In this document: piece after piece, positions 53,064-59,415 of the stretch
Layout of the letters: the number at the start of each line of letters is the position of its first letter
Numbering within the stretch: position 1 is the stretch's first letter
From: Sphaerisporangium krabiense
Lineage (GTDB): Bacteria > Actinomycetota > Actinomycetes > Streptosporangiales > Streptosporangiaceae
Direction: 5' to 3'
NCBI RefSeq assembly: GCF_014200435.1
Contig: NZ_JACHBR010000001.1
Location: 5,770,001 to 5,834,000 of the forward strand
DNA length: 64,000 bases
Position numbers and translations under genes: made by a program
The notes under the pieces: model-generated
What the model was told of the DNA's origin: nothing
Databases searched by the model: none
What the model saw: the letters and a program-made list of their open reading frames with translations, nothing else

Positions 53064-54923
53064 TCACTCCTCGGCGAAGGCCGGCAACTGCTCGTTCCCC
53101 GGCGCGTAGGCGTTCGCCTGCAGGTGGAACAACCCGGCGTAGTGCCCGTCACGGGCGATCAGCTCGTCGTGCGTGCCCACCTCCACGATCCGCCCCTCCG
53201 CCAGCGTCACGATCCGGTGGGCGTCGCGGATGGCGCCCAGCCGGTGCGAGATCAGCACGCTCGTCCTCCCCGCCCGGGTGCTGCGGAGCCGGGCCTGCAC
53301 CTCGTGCTCGGCGACGGGGTCGAGGCCGGAGCTCGGCTCGTCCAGGATCAGCAGGTCGCGGTCGCCGCGCAGCAGGGCCCGGGCGAGGGCGACCCGCTGC
53401 CACTGGCCGCCCGACAGCATCACCCCGGTCTCGCTGTTGTTCTTGTCGGCCTCGCTGAAGAAAATGCGCGTGAGCAGCGTGTCGTAACCGTGGGGAAGGG
53501 CGGCGAGCACGTCATGGACGCCCGCCGATTCCGCGGCGTATTCCACCCGGCTCCCGTCCTGTGCGGGGTCGCCGAGACCGATGTTCTCGCGCGCGCTCAT
53601 GTCGTACTGCATGAAATCCTGGAAAAGCGCCCCTATTCTCGTCCTCAGCTCCGATATCTGGAATTCGCGTATATCGACGCCGTCCCAGAGAATGGTGCCC
53701 CTGGTCGGATCGTAGAATCTGCACAACAGTTTGACGAGAGTGCTCTTTCCCGACCCGTTTCTGCCGACCATCGCCATCGTGTGCCCGTGCGGAATGAACA
53801 GATCGACCCCGCGGAGCACCCAGGGATGGTCGTCGGCGTAGCGGAACCAGACGTCGCGCAGTTCGATGCCGTGGCGCATTTCCGGCACGGGGACGGACGG
53901 TTCCGCGACGGGCAGGTCGGGCTTCGCGGTGGTCACCGCCACGTAGTGGCCGAACAGCAGCAGTTGCCGGTGGGTGACGGCGACCGAGGCCGTCACCTGC
54001 GTCACCGCGCCCTGCACGCCCGTGAGCGCCGCGATCGACATGGCGATGTCGCCGGGGCTGATCCGCCCGCCGAGGGCCAGCCGTACCGCCACGAGCAGTC
54101 CGGCCCCGGTGACCAGGGCGGACAGCAGGGCGAGGCCGCCCTGGACGGCCAGCTCGCGCCGGTCGAGCTCGTGATGGCCGGCGTCGACCCTCTCCCGTTC
54201 GCCCATCATGCGGCGGCGCAGGAACGGGCCGGCCCCGAACAGGCGGATCTCCTTGGCCGCCTCCACGCTGGTCAGCAGGATGCGGTAGAACATCTCGCGC
54301 CGCTCGAACGGGCTGAGCCCCAGCATCGCCGAGGCGTGCCGCCGCGAGAGCCCGATCTGGGCGGCGAACATCGGGGCCGCCGCCACCAGGACGATCAGCG
54401 CCATGAGCGGGCTGAGCGCCAGGACCGAGCCGAGGAAGCCGGCGATCATGATGAGGCCGCCGACGGTCTCCAGCGAACCCTGCGTGACCTGGCCCGGCGT
54501 CTGCGCGGTCGCCGACTGCGCCAGGCGCATCCGGTCCAGGAAGCCGGGGTCCTCGAACCGGGCGAGCCCGGTGAAGCGCTCGACCGCGGCGAAGATCCGT
54601 TCCTGGGCGAGCCGCCCGGCCGCCCGGTCGGCGTCCGAGCGCAGGTAGCGGGTGAGGTGGGGGATCATCGCGATGGCGAGGGACGTCGCCACCAGTCCCG
54701 CCGTGGCGGGGAGGACACCCGGGCCGGAGCCGGCCCGGGTGAGCCCGTCGATGATCGCTTTCAGGAACCACGCCGACCCGATCGGGAGGGCGGCGGCCAC
54801 GGGCGTGAGGAGCACGATGAGCGCGAACTTCCCCCGGGCGGAGTGCCAGTAGAGCTCAAGGGCGGTTCGCATCGCGCGCGCCCGTGGGCGCCATGGTTCG
54901 TCGGAGCCTGCCTCGGGGCTCAT
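53064..54923 (-). CDS. ABC exporter of the Cys-peptide system
   Basis: The 619-aa half-transporter starts at ATG 54923, overlapping the MauD-like stop (ATGA). The membrane domain spans about 35-320, with AAKEIRLFGAGPFLRRR (about 222-238), a stretch common in exporters of ribosomal peptides. The ATPase has Walker A GRNGSGKST (387-395), Q435, signature LSGGQ (503-507), Walker B LLILDEPSSGLD with Glu529 and switch His560, all intact, so it can act as a homodimer. There is no N-terminal C39 peptidase domain; leader removal would need another protease, which fits the S26 genes on either side. It probably exports peptides from both cassettes. Confidence 0.88.
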   Translation of the reverse strand: MSPEAGSDEPWRPRARAMRTALELYWHSARGKFALIVLLTPVAAALPIGSAWFLKAIIDGLTRAGSGPGVLPATAGLVATSLAIAMIPHLTRYLRSDADRAAGRLAQERIFAAVERFTGLARFEDPGFLDRMRLAQSATAQTPGQVTQGSLETVGGLIMIAGFLGSVLALSPLMALIVLVAAAPMFAAQIGLSRRHASAMLGLSPFERREMFYRILLTSVEAAKEIRLFGAGPFLRRRMMGERERVDAGHHELDRRELAVQGGLALLSALVTGAGLLVAVRLALGGRISPGDIAMSIAALTGVQGAVTQVTASVAVTHRQLLLFGHYVAVTTAKPDLPVAEPSVPVPEMRHGIELRDVWFRYADDHPWVLRGVDLFIPHGHTMAMVGRNGSGKSTLVKLLCRFYDPTRGTILWDGVDIREFQISELRTRIGALFQDFMQYDMSARENIGLGDPAQDGSRVEYAAESAGVHDVLAALPHGYDTLLTRIFFSEADKNNSETGVMLSGGQWQRVALARALLRGDRDLLILDEPSSGLDPVAEHEVQARLRSTRAGRTSVLISHRLGAIRDAHRIVTLAEGRIVEVGTHDELIARDGHYAGLFHLQANAYAPGNEQLPAFAEE

Positions 54924-55471
54924 CTCCCGAAGGCGCCACGGGGCAGCGCCGCCAGGTCGAAGGCTCCGGCCTCGACGACCCCCTTGTCCCTGGTCAGGTA
55001 GTAGGAGGGGTATCCCTGCACCTGGAAGGCCCTGGAGATCTCGTCGTCGCCGTGTTCGCCGGTCACCACGTGCGCGACCGGCTCGAGGGCCGCCACCATG
55101 TCGGCGCTCTCCGCCGTGTCGCCGATGACGACGCAGACCGTGGCGTCGCGGCCGCCGGAGTACCCGTGCGCCTGCTCGACGAAGGCGGGCAGTTTGTCCC
55201 TGCACGGCCGGCAGCTCGACGAGAAGAACGCCACCAGCGTCCGGCCGGGCAGGGTCTCACGGGTGAGGGGGACGCCGTCGGTCGTGAGCACCGCGAAGTC
55301 GCCCACGGTCGTGCCCGGCTCCAGCATGGTCATCGGCGGTCCGCCGGACATCGCGCCGCCCTCGATGAGGGTGGCGTGCCGGCGGAGCCGGCGGATCACA
55401 CCGTAGGTCAGGAGGAGGTTGAGTACCGAGAGCACTCCGATGAGGAGCAGTGCGGCGATGATGAGAGGCAC
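54920..55471 (-). CDS. MauD/TlpA-like membrane thioredoxin of cassette B
   Basis: The 183-aa protein has an N-terminal membrane anchor (residues 3-23, then IRRLRR) and a redoxin domain. The active site is Cys87-Arg-Pro-Cys90 in LVAFFSSSCRPCRDKLPAFV; the cis-Pro lies in VQGYPSYYLT. The anchor segment SVLNLLLTYGVIRRLR is nearly the same as in cassette A. By analogy with MauD it would catalyse disulfide formation or exchange in secreted Cys-rich substrates. Start ATG 55471 with GACGAAAGGG upstream; it follows peptide B by 79 bases. Confidence 0.9.
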   Translation of the reverse strand: MPLIIAALLLIGVLSVLNLLLTYGVIRRLRRHATLIEGGAMSGGPPMTMLEPGTTVGDFAVLTTDGVPLTRETLPGRTLVAFFSSSCRPCRDKLPAFVEQAHGYSGGRDATVCVVIGDTAESADMVAALEPVAHVVTGEHGDDEISRAFQVQGYPSYYLTRDKGVVEAGAFDLAALPRGAFGR

Positions 55472-55550
55472 ATCGGCCCTTTCGTCTCTCCGGGGGCGCG
55501 GGTGGACGGGCGGTGGTGCGCGTTCTGTTTTTCGTCCGCCTCTGGCTTTT

Positions 55551-55748
55551 TCAGCAGGGGATATTGCTGCGGTAGCAGATCAGGCAGGTGTACGGCCCGC
55601 CCGGCTGGTCGATCCAGCAGCATTCCCGATACGAATAACGGTTGGCCTGGCATCCGCAGCTCTGGGTGAAGCAGCTACTCGCGCCGGCGGCGACGCTCGG
55701 TACGAGCTTGGCGACGATTCGGTCACTGATGGCGGCTACGCTCGGCAT
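55551..55748 (-). CDS. Cys-rich secreted peptide precursor B (65 aa, 8 Cys)
   Basis: Start ATG 55748; a start 13 codons upstream is possible but breaks alignment with peptides A and C. The leader shows Ile7-Ser8-Asp9-Arg10, Pro17, Ala21-Gly-Ala23, Cys26. The core closely follows peptide A: CFTQSCGCQA, RECCW, GGPYTCLICY and a final Cys65; Cys at 26, 31, 33, 43, 44, 55, 58 and 65. Loop lengths between CGC and CC differ by three residues, while Cys order is the same, arguing for a conserved disulfide fold. First gene of cassette B, followed by mauD, ABC, mauE, S26 and peptide A. Confidence 0.8.
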   Translation of the reverse strand: MPSVAAISDRIVAKLVPSVAAGASSCFTQSCGCQANRYSYRECCWIDQPGGPYTCLICYRSNIPC

Positions 55749-56036
55749 TCTGTTTCCATTCGTTCGGCGGGGACTTGGGAATGGCACTTGTAGTTGACCA
55801 TCAATTCGCCGACCTGGTCAAGGACCATGAGAGAGCTTTTCTGAATATCGTCCACGGGTCGTCGTGTAACTACGTGGAGTCATTTCGGGCATGGCGTGGT
55901 GCAATTCGATTCGTATGGTGGGGTTCCTGTGGCCGGTGTTACCGGCGATATGGCGGCAGGGCGATAGGACGCGCGGGACGTGGCGGACGTGGTGTGGAGG
56001 CGCGCGGGTGGGCGCCGCCGGCGGGGGCGCGGCGGG
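55749..56036. promoter_or_regulatory. Upstream region of cassette B (288 bp)
   Basis: This AT-richer stretch precedes peptide B and must hold the cassette promoter. The ribosome-site context CGAACGAATGG resembles CGAACGAAAGG before peptide C. No gene is supported; a plus-strand frame from 55775 lacks family features. Confidence 0.4.
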
Positions 56037-56657
56037 TCAGCGCAGGGGGACGTCGACGCCCTTGGAGGGGCCGATGGCGCCGAGCGGCGGGTCGGCGACG
56101 AAGCGGATCGCGGTGATCCTGGCGTCCTTGGGCACGTCGTACCAGAGGTCGAACTCCATGCGCACGAAGCTGCCGACGGGGATCTCGTCGGGCTGGCGCT
56201 TGATGGCCTGGGTGAAGTCGTCGACGTGGAAGACCCGACCGTCGGCCGCGACCAGCAGTTGCTGCTTGGCGTCGAACTTCTGGTTGGTGCGGTCGGTGCT
56301 CTCGATGAGCACGCGCACCCGGGCGTACTGCCCCTTGGCGTTCCACTCGGCGTGGCTGCCGACGATGCTCGGCATGCCGTCCTGGAAGCCGAGCACGCGG
56401 AAGCGCATCTGCCCGTCGACCACCGGCTTGGCCGTGATCACGGTCTCGCCGGGCCGGGCGGTCTCGGCGGGGATCGCGTAGGTGGGGGAGGGGCGTGCCG
56501 ACGGCGTGGCGGGGGCGGCGGGCGTGGCGGTGCATCCCGAGGCCAGCAGCGCGGCCGCGAGGCCGAGAACGAAGATCGGTGCCCGCACGATCGCACGATA
56601 TTCCGGCCGCCACGCCGGGGGTACCGGACGGCGGGAGGTGTTGTGCGATCGTTTCAT
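56037..56657 (-). CDS. DUF4352-like lipoprotein between the two peptide cassettes
   Basis: The 206-aa frame starts at ATG 56657; GTG 56588 would give a more normal signal (RAPIFVLGLAAALLASGC, lipid Cys42 in the long form). After a Pro/Ala/Thr-rich linker comes an immunoglobulin-like DUF4352-type domain: RFRVLGFQDGMPSI, GQYARVRVLIESTDRTNQKF, LLVAADGRVFHVDDFTQAIK and SFVRMEFDLWYDVPKDA. It follows the cassette A S26 gene by 51 bases in the same direction. Its 5' end lies in a 49-bp repeat also found before the 59.4 kb transporter. A role as immunity or accessory lipoprotein is possible but unsupported. Confidence 0.75.
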   Translation of the reverse strand: MKRSHNTSRRPVPPAWRPEYRAIVRAPIFVLGLAAALLASGCTATPAAPATPSARPSPTYAIPAETARPGETVITAKPVVDGQMRFRVLGFQDGMPSIVGSHAEWNAKGQYARVRVLIESTDRTNQKFDAKQQLLVAADGRVFHVDDFTQAIKRQPDEIPVGSFVRMEFDLWYDVPKDARITAIRFVADPPLGAIGPSKGVDVPLR

Positions 56658-56684
56658 TCCGATGGCGCCCCTGGTGACCAGGTG
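56636..56684. repeat. 49-bp direct repeat, copy 1, with CCTGGTGACCAGG palindrome
   Basis: It matches 59301-59349 apart from a six-base window. Conserved parts are AGGTGTTGTGCGATCGTTTC plus ATTCCG, then CCCCTGGTGACCAGGTG. The 13-base palindrome (56670-56682) lies just upstream of the lipoprotein ATG, in operator position. Confidence 0.75.
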
Positions 56685-56708
56685 TCTCGCTCGCGCCGGG
56701 CGCCGCGG

Positions 56709-57179
56709 TCACCGGGTCATCCGGCGTATCACCTTTCCCGCCACCCACCGGGACGGCAGGTAGCCGTGCTGGCGGGAGTCCTTGCTGGACGCGCCGTTGT
56801 CCCCCAGCACCACGATGCCGTCGGCGGGGACGACGGTCTCGTGGAACACGTTCCCGAGATCGCGCAGCTCCGCCGGGAGGGCTTCGCCCGGCAGGCCCAC
56901 CAGCCGTTTGAGCATGGGGATGTGGCCCCCGTTCCCCAACAGGACCGGTCTGCCGGCGGGCCAGCCGAGCGGCCGGTCGAGGTGGAGCAGGACGATGTCC
57001 CCGCGCCGGGCCCGCGAGACCGTGCAACGCCGCACCAGCACTCTGTCTCCGTCCAGGAGGGCCGGCTCCATGCTGTTCCCCAGCACGGTCACCACCTCGA
57101 GATTGCGGCGTAGCAGCCCCGCGCACAGCAGGAGGGCGACGATCGCCAGGGCGGCGGCCACCATCGGCAGGATGTTCAT
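56709..57179 (-). CDS. S26-family signal peptidase of peptide cassette A
   Basis: The 156-aa protein starts at ATG 57179, overlapping the mauE stop (ATGA). The N-terminal membrane helix is residues 3-23. Catalytic Ser36 lies in VLGNSMEPALLDGDRVLVRR, Lys91 in MLKRLVGLPGE, and box E is LGDNGASSKDSRQHGYL. It parallels the cassette B peptidase in size and motif spacing, but the sequences have diverged. Expected role: cutting peptide leaders after Ala-x-Ala. Confidence 0.88.
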   Translation of the reverse strand: MNILPMVAAALAIVALLLCAGLLRRNLEVVTVLGNSMEPALLDGDRVLVRRCTVSRARRGDIVLLHLDRPLGWPAGRPVLLGNGGHIPMLKRLVGLPGEALPAELRDLGNVFHETVVPADGIVVLGDNGASSKDSRQHGYLPSRWVAGKVIRRMTR

Positions 57180-57766
57180 GGCGCCGTCGCTCTCCGGGGC
57201 CGGGAACGGGGGGCGCCGGGGGAGCCGGCCGCGTCCGTGATCGGTTCGGCGCGGATGAGGAACAGGAAGACGATCTCGTCGAAGGTGATCAGGGGCAGCG
57301 CCGCCAGCGCTCCGTACGCGGCGCCGACGGCGAGGTCCGCCACCGACGCGACCGGGGGAGAGCCCATGCCGAGGCTCACCAGGACGACCGCGCAGATGAG
57401 CATGTTGCGCACCAGGTGCCGCTTTCCGAGCGGAGAGTTCGAGATCCCGAAACACCGGCACTCCACCGTGAGCCCACGTCGTACGCTCCGGAGGATCACG
57501 CCGCTGAACGCCAGGAGGAGCGCCGCCGCGAGCGCGTGACCATAGGGGGCCGCCGACGGATCGGCGAGCGCCACGGGGACGACGCCTTCCGCGCAGACCA
57601 CCGCGAACGCGGCGGCCCTTGACGCCCGGCGCGGCAGAACCCGGCCGGCCGCCACACTGGCCGCGAAGGCGTCGAACGCGGCCCGGCTTCTGATCTTGCT
57701 GAGGAACGAGACCAGGAAGACGAGCGCCACCGCCGTTCTGCAGGCGTAGGCGAGATGGATGGTCAT
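57176..57766 (-). CDS. MauE/DoxX-like membrane protein of cassette A
   Basis: The 196-aa protein is placed at ATG 57766 (AGGTG upstream, and alignment MTIHLAYACR with MTYLEIACRC of cassette B); GTG 57775 is the alternative. It has four to five membrane segments and the motif ECRCFGISNSPLGKRHLVRN with Cys103 and Cys105. It follows the MauD-like gene by 46 bases and overlaps the S26 gene. Likely electron acceptor side of the disulfide-forming pair. Confidence 0.87.
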   Translation of the reverse strand: MTIHLAYACRTAVALVFLVSFLSKIRSRAAFDAFAASVAAGRVLPRRASRAAAFAVVCAEGVVPVALADPSAAPYGHALAAALLLAFSGVILRSVRRGLTVECRCFGISNSPLGKRHLVRNMLICAVVLVSLGMGSPPVASVADLAVGAAYGALAALPLITFDEIVFLFLIRAEPITDAAGSPGAPRSRPRRATAP

Positions 57767-57812
57767 GTCACGCACCTGTGGACGGGTGGACCGTCGTTCG
57801 CCTCCGGATGCG

Positions 57813-58352
57813 TCATATCTGGTTCGCCGGTGTGAGCAGCGAGTCCAGGTCCCACCCGGTGGCGGTGACCGTGCCGGACTCGTTCAGCAGGCACAGCGCC
57901 GGAAACGAGTGGACCTTGAACGCCCTGGCCAGCGGCCCGTTCTCCGGCTCGACGGTGACACGGCTCACGCGTTCCAGTTCGCGCGTCATGTCGGCCGTCG
58001 ACCTCTGGTCGCCCACGACGACGCTGATGATCTCTTGGTCCACGTGCTGGAGCTCCCGCGCCCGCCGTACGAACGTCGGGAGCTTCTCCCGGCAGGCCGG
58101 ACAGTGATCGGAGAAGAACGCGACGATGGTCCACTTCGGCAGCAGGGCGGAGCTGAGAGAGTGTCCGTCCGTGAAGGTGACGGCGAAATCGTCCGGTGAC
58201 GAGTCGACACCGACGATGTCGATCCTCGGCCTCGCCTGCGGCCGCGCCATCGCGACGGGCTGTTCGCGGAGCCGCCTGATGATTCCGTAGGTGAGGAACA
58301 GGTTGAACACGCTGAGCAGGCCGATGAACACGACGACCGTGGCCGACAGCAT
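57813..58352 (-). CDS. MauD/TlpA-like membrane thioredoxin of cassette A
   Basis: The 179-aa protein has a membrane anchor (about 3-25, SVFNLFLTYGIIRRLR) and a redoxin domain with Cys84-Pro-Ala-Cys87 in IVAFFSDHCPACREKLPTFV; cis-Pro in VHSFPALCLL. CPAC is a more DsbA/TlpA-like dipeptide than CRPC of cassette B, so redox potentials may differ. Start ATG 58352 with AAGGAAGG upstream. Its upstream region is a duplicate of the region before peptide C. Confidence 0.9.
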   Translation of the reverse strand: MLSATVVVFIGLLSVFNLFLTYGIIRRLREQPVAMARPQARPRIDIVGVDSSPDDFAVTFTDGHSLSSALLPKWTIVAFFSDHCPACREKLPTFVRRARELQHVDQEIISVVVGDQRSTADMTRELERVSRVTVEPENGPLARAFKVHSFPALCLLNESGTVTATGWDLDSLLTPANQI

Positions 58353-58370
58353 CGAGATATTCCTTCCTTG

Positions 58371-58535
58371 GCCTTCATGGTGGCGCCTTCATTCACGCGC
58401 CGGGAACGCACGCCGATAACACGTCCGGGTCACGGATGAAGGTGTGCGATTCTCCGGCGCCTGCCGAGTCCCCCGGGTGAGCATTTCTCTGATCGGCGCC
58501 TTCGAATACCCGGGCTCCGCTCATCTGCGCGCATT
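58371..58535 (-). repeat. Duplicated upstream region, copy 1 (before mauD of cassette A)
   Basis: This stretch aligns with 58852-59018. The best-kept part includes GGAACGCACGCC, a GATGAAGG(T/C)GTGCGATTC block and GCGCCTGCCG/ACGCCTGCCG. It includes a vestigial ATGAAGG (start at 58378) where copy 2 has the peptide C start codon. Both contain minus-strand TTCATC, 16 bases, then TATCGG (here 58435-58440 and 58413-58418), a possible -35/-10 pair. Confidence 0.65.
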
Positions 58536-58678
58536 GGCGGATCGAGATGACCGCAGGTTTCGGTTTCGACACCCGGGTGCGCCGGGATCCTCTTTCGCGG
58601 ACATGGTGCCGGGCAGGAACGAACGGTCGCCGGCGTGACCGGCCGTCCCCGCCGGTGACCTACTGGTGTCTCACAGGC

Positions 58679-58858
58679 TCAGCAGGAGCCGCACTCGGTC
58701 CAGTAGCAGTACGTCTGCGGGAAGGGCGGCAGGGTGGTCATGCAGATCTGCTGGTTGTAGTGCGCGCCGGCGCATTGGACGCAGCCGCCGGCCTGTGCGA
58801 CCCTCCTCGGCGCGACGAGCGACAGCAGGCCGTCGCTGATTCGGTCGATGACCTTCAT
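58679..58858 (-). CDS. Cys-rich secreted peptide precursor C (59 aa, 6 Cys)
   Basis: The gene is short enough to be missed by length filters. Start ATG 58858 with GAAAGGG upstream. The leader MKVIDRISDGLLSLVAPRR keeps Ile7-Ser8-Asp9, Pro17 and Ala21-Gln-Ala23, and the first Cys is again residue 26. The core differs from A and B: Cys at 26, 29, 39, 51, 56 and 59, with CVQCAGAHYNQQIC, a Pro/Phe loop TTLPPFPQT, YCYWTEC and a final Cys. Only leader geometry and the C-terminal Cys are shared, so the leader appears to be the recognition element and the core the variable cargo. First gene of cassette A (peptide, mauD, mauE, S26). Confidence 0.75.
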   Translation of the reverse strand: MKVIDRISDGLLSLVAPRRVAQAGGCVQCAGAHYNQQICMTTLPPFPQTYCYWTECGSC

Positions 58859-59018
58859 GATGATGCCCTTTCGTTCGCGCGCCCGGAACGCACGCCAATA
58901 GAACTCCTGGGTCAGGGATGAAGGCGTGCGATTCCCGGACGCCTGCCGGGTCTCACCAGATGATTACTCCGTGATCGGCTCTCGTCAATACCCGGCGCGC
59001 CGCTTATCCGGCATGCAT
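58852..59018 (-). repeat. Duplicated upstream region, copy 2 (peptide C promoter)
   Basis: It aligns with 58371-58535 from the start codon to about 160 bases upstream. The candidate promoter is TTCATC (58917-58922 reversed), 16 bases, TATTGG (58895-58900 reversed), with identical spacing in both copies. Confidence 0.65.
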
Positions 59019-59415
59019 TTGAATTCGGCGGCGAGTCCGGTCCCTTGAATTCACAATTGGAATGGTGATTGGCCCTTGACAGTGATGCTCCGCGACGTCC
59101 GCGCGCCGGCGAGAAAGCGGTCCGTGGAGGATCGTGGACCGTGCGCGACGAAGCCGCCGAGTCGCCGTCGCGGGCGGGTGGCGTTCCCGGTTCCCGCGCC
59201 GGAGTCCCGTGGTGGCGTCCGGGGCGGCGGTCTCAGCGGACGGGGCGGCTCTTGACGCGACGCGGAGAGTCGCCGGGGCGCTCCCACCGGTTGGGACACC
59301 AGGTGTTGTGCGATCGTTTCATTCCGGTAATACCCCTGGTGACCAGGTGCGGGACCATGGCCAGGGTTACGGTAAGTTAACTTGACTCCGACACACGGCT
59401 ACAGAGGAGGACGTA
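58859..59415. other. 557-bp intergenic region between peptide C and the amino acid transporter
   Basis: No gene is supported. The left third is the duplicated peptide promoter region. The middle (58960-59090) is AT-rich. The right part has the second copy of the 49-bp repeat and the transporter promoter: TTGTGC (59306-59311) and TAATAC (59328-59333) are a possible -35/-10 pair spaced 16 bases, inside the repeat. Confidence 0.5.
59301..59349. repeat. 49-bp direct repeat, copy 2, with CCTGGTGACCAGG palindrome
   Basis: It is the same sequence as 56636-56684 except for six central bases (GTAATA here, ATGGCG there). Here it lies upstream of the binding-protein gene on the plus strand, and the palindrome (59335-59347) falls just after the candidate -10 box. 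Confidence 0.75.

Noticed and set aside
55775..56116. Plus-strand 113-aa frame with HGSSCNYVESFRAWRG
   Set aside because: It becomes Arg/Gly-rich noise after about 60 codons, overlaps the lipoprotein 3' end and the cassette B promoter, and has no ribosome site or family.
51660..58858. Methylamine dehydrogenase (mau) cluster
   Set aside because: MauE- and MauD-like genes are present, but there is no large or light subunit gene and no cytochrome or MauG; the small peptides do not match the light chain.
51660..58858. Lanthipeptide, thiopeptide or sactipeptide cluster
   Set aside because: No LanB/LanC/LanM, YcaO or radical SAM enzyme is encoded near the peptides; only redox, protease and export genes are present.
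58671..58898. 75-aa minus-strand frame over peptide C
   Set aside because: It is out of phase with the peptide C frame, which has a ribosome site, the shared leader geometry and six Cys.
59051..59322. Short minus-strand frames, including one starting MKRSHNTW from the second 49-bp repeat
   Set aside because: They look like chance frames; similarity to the lipoprotein N-terminus comes only from the DNA repeat and ends with it.
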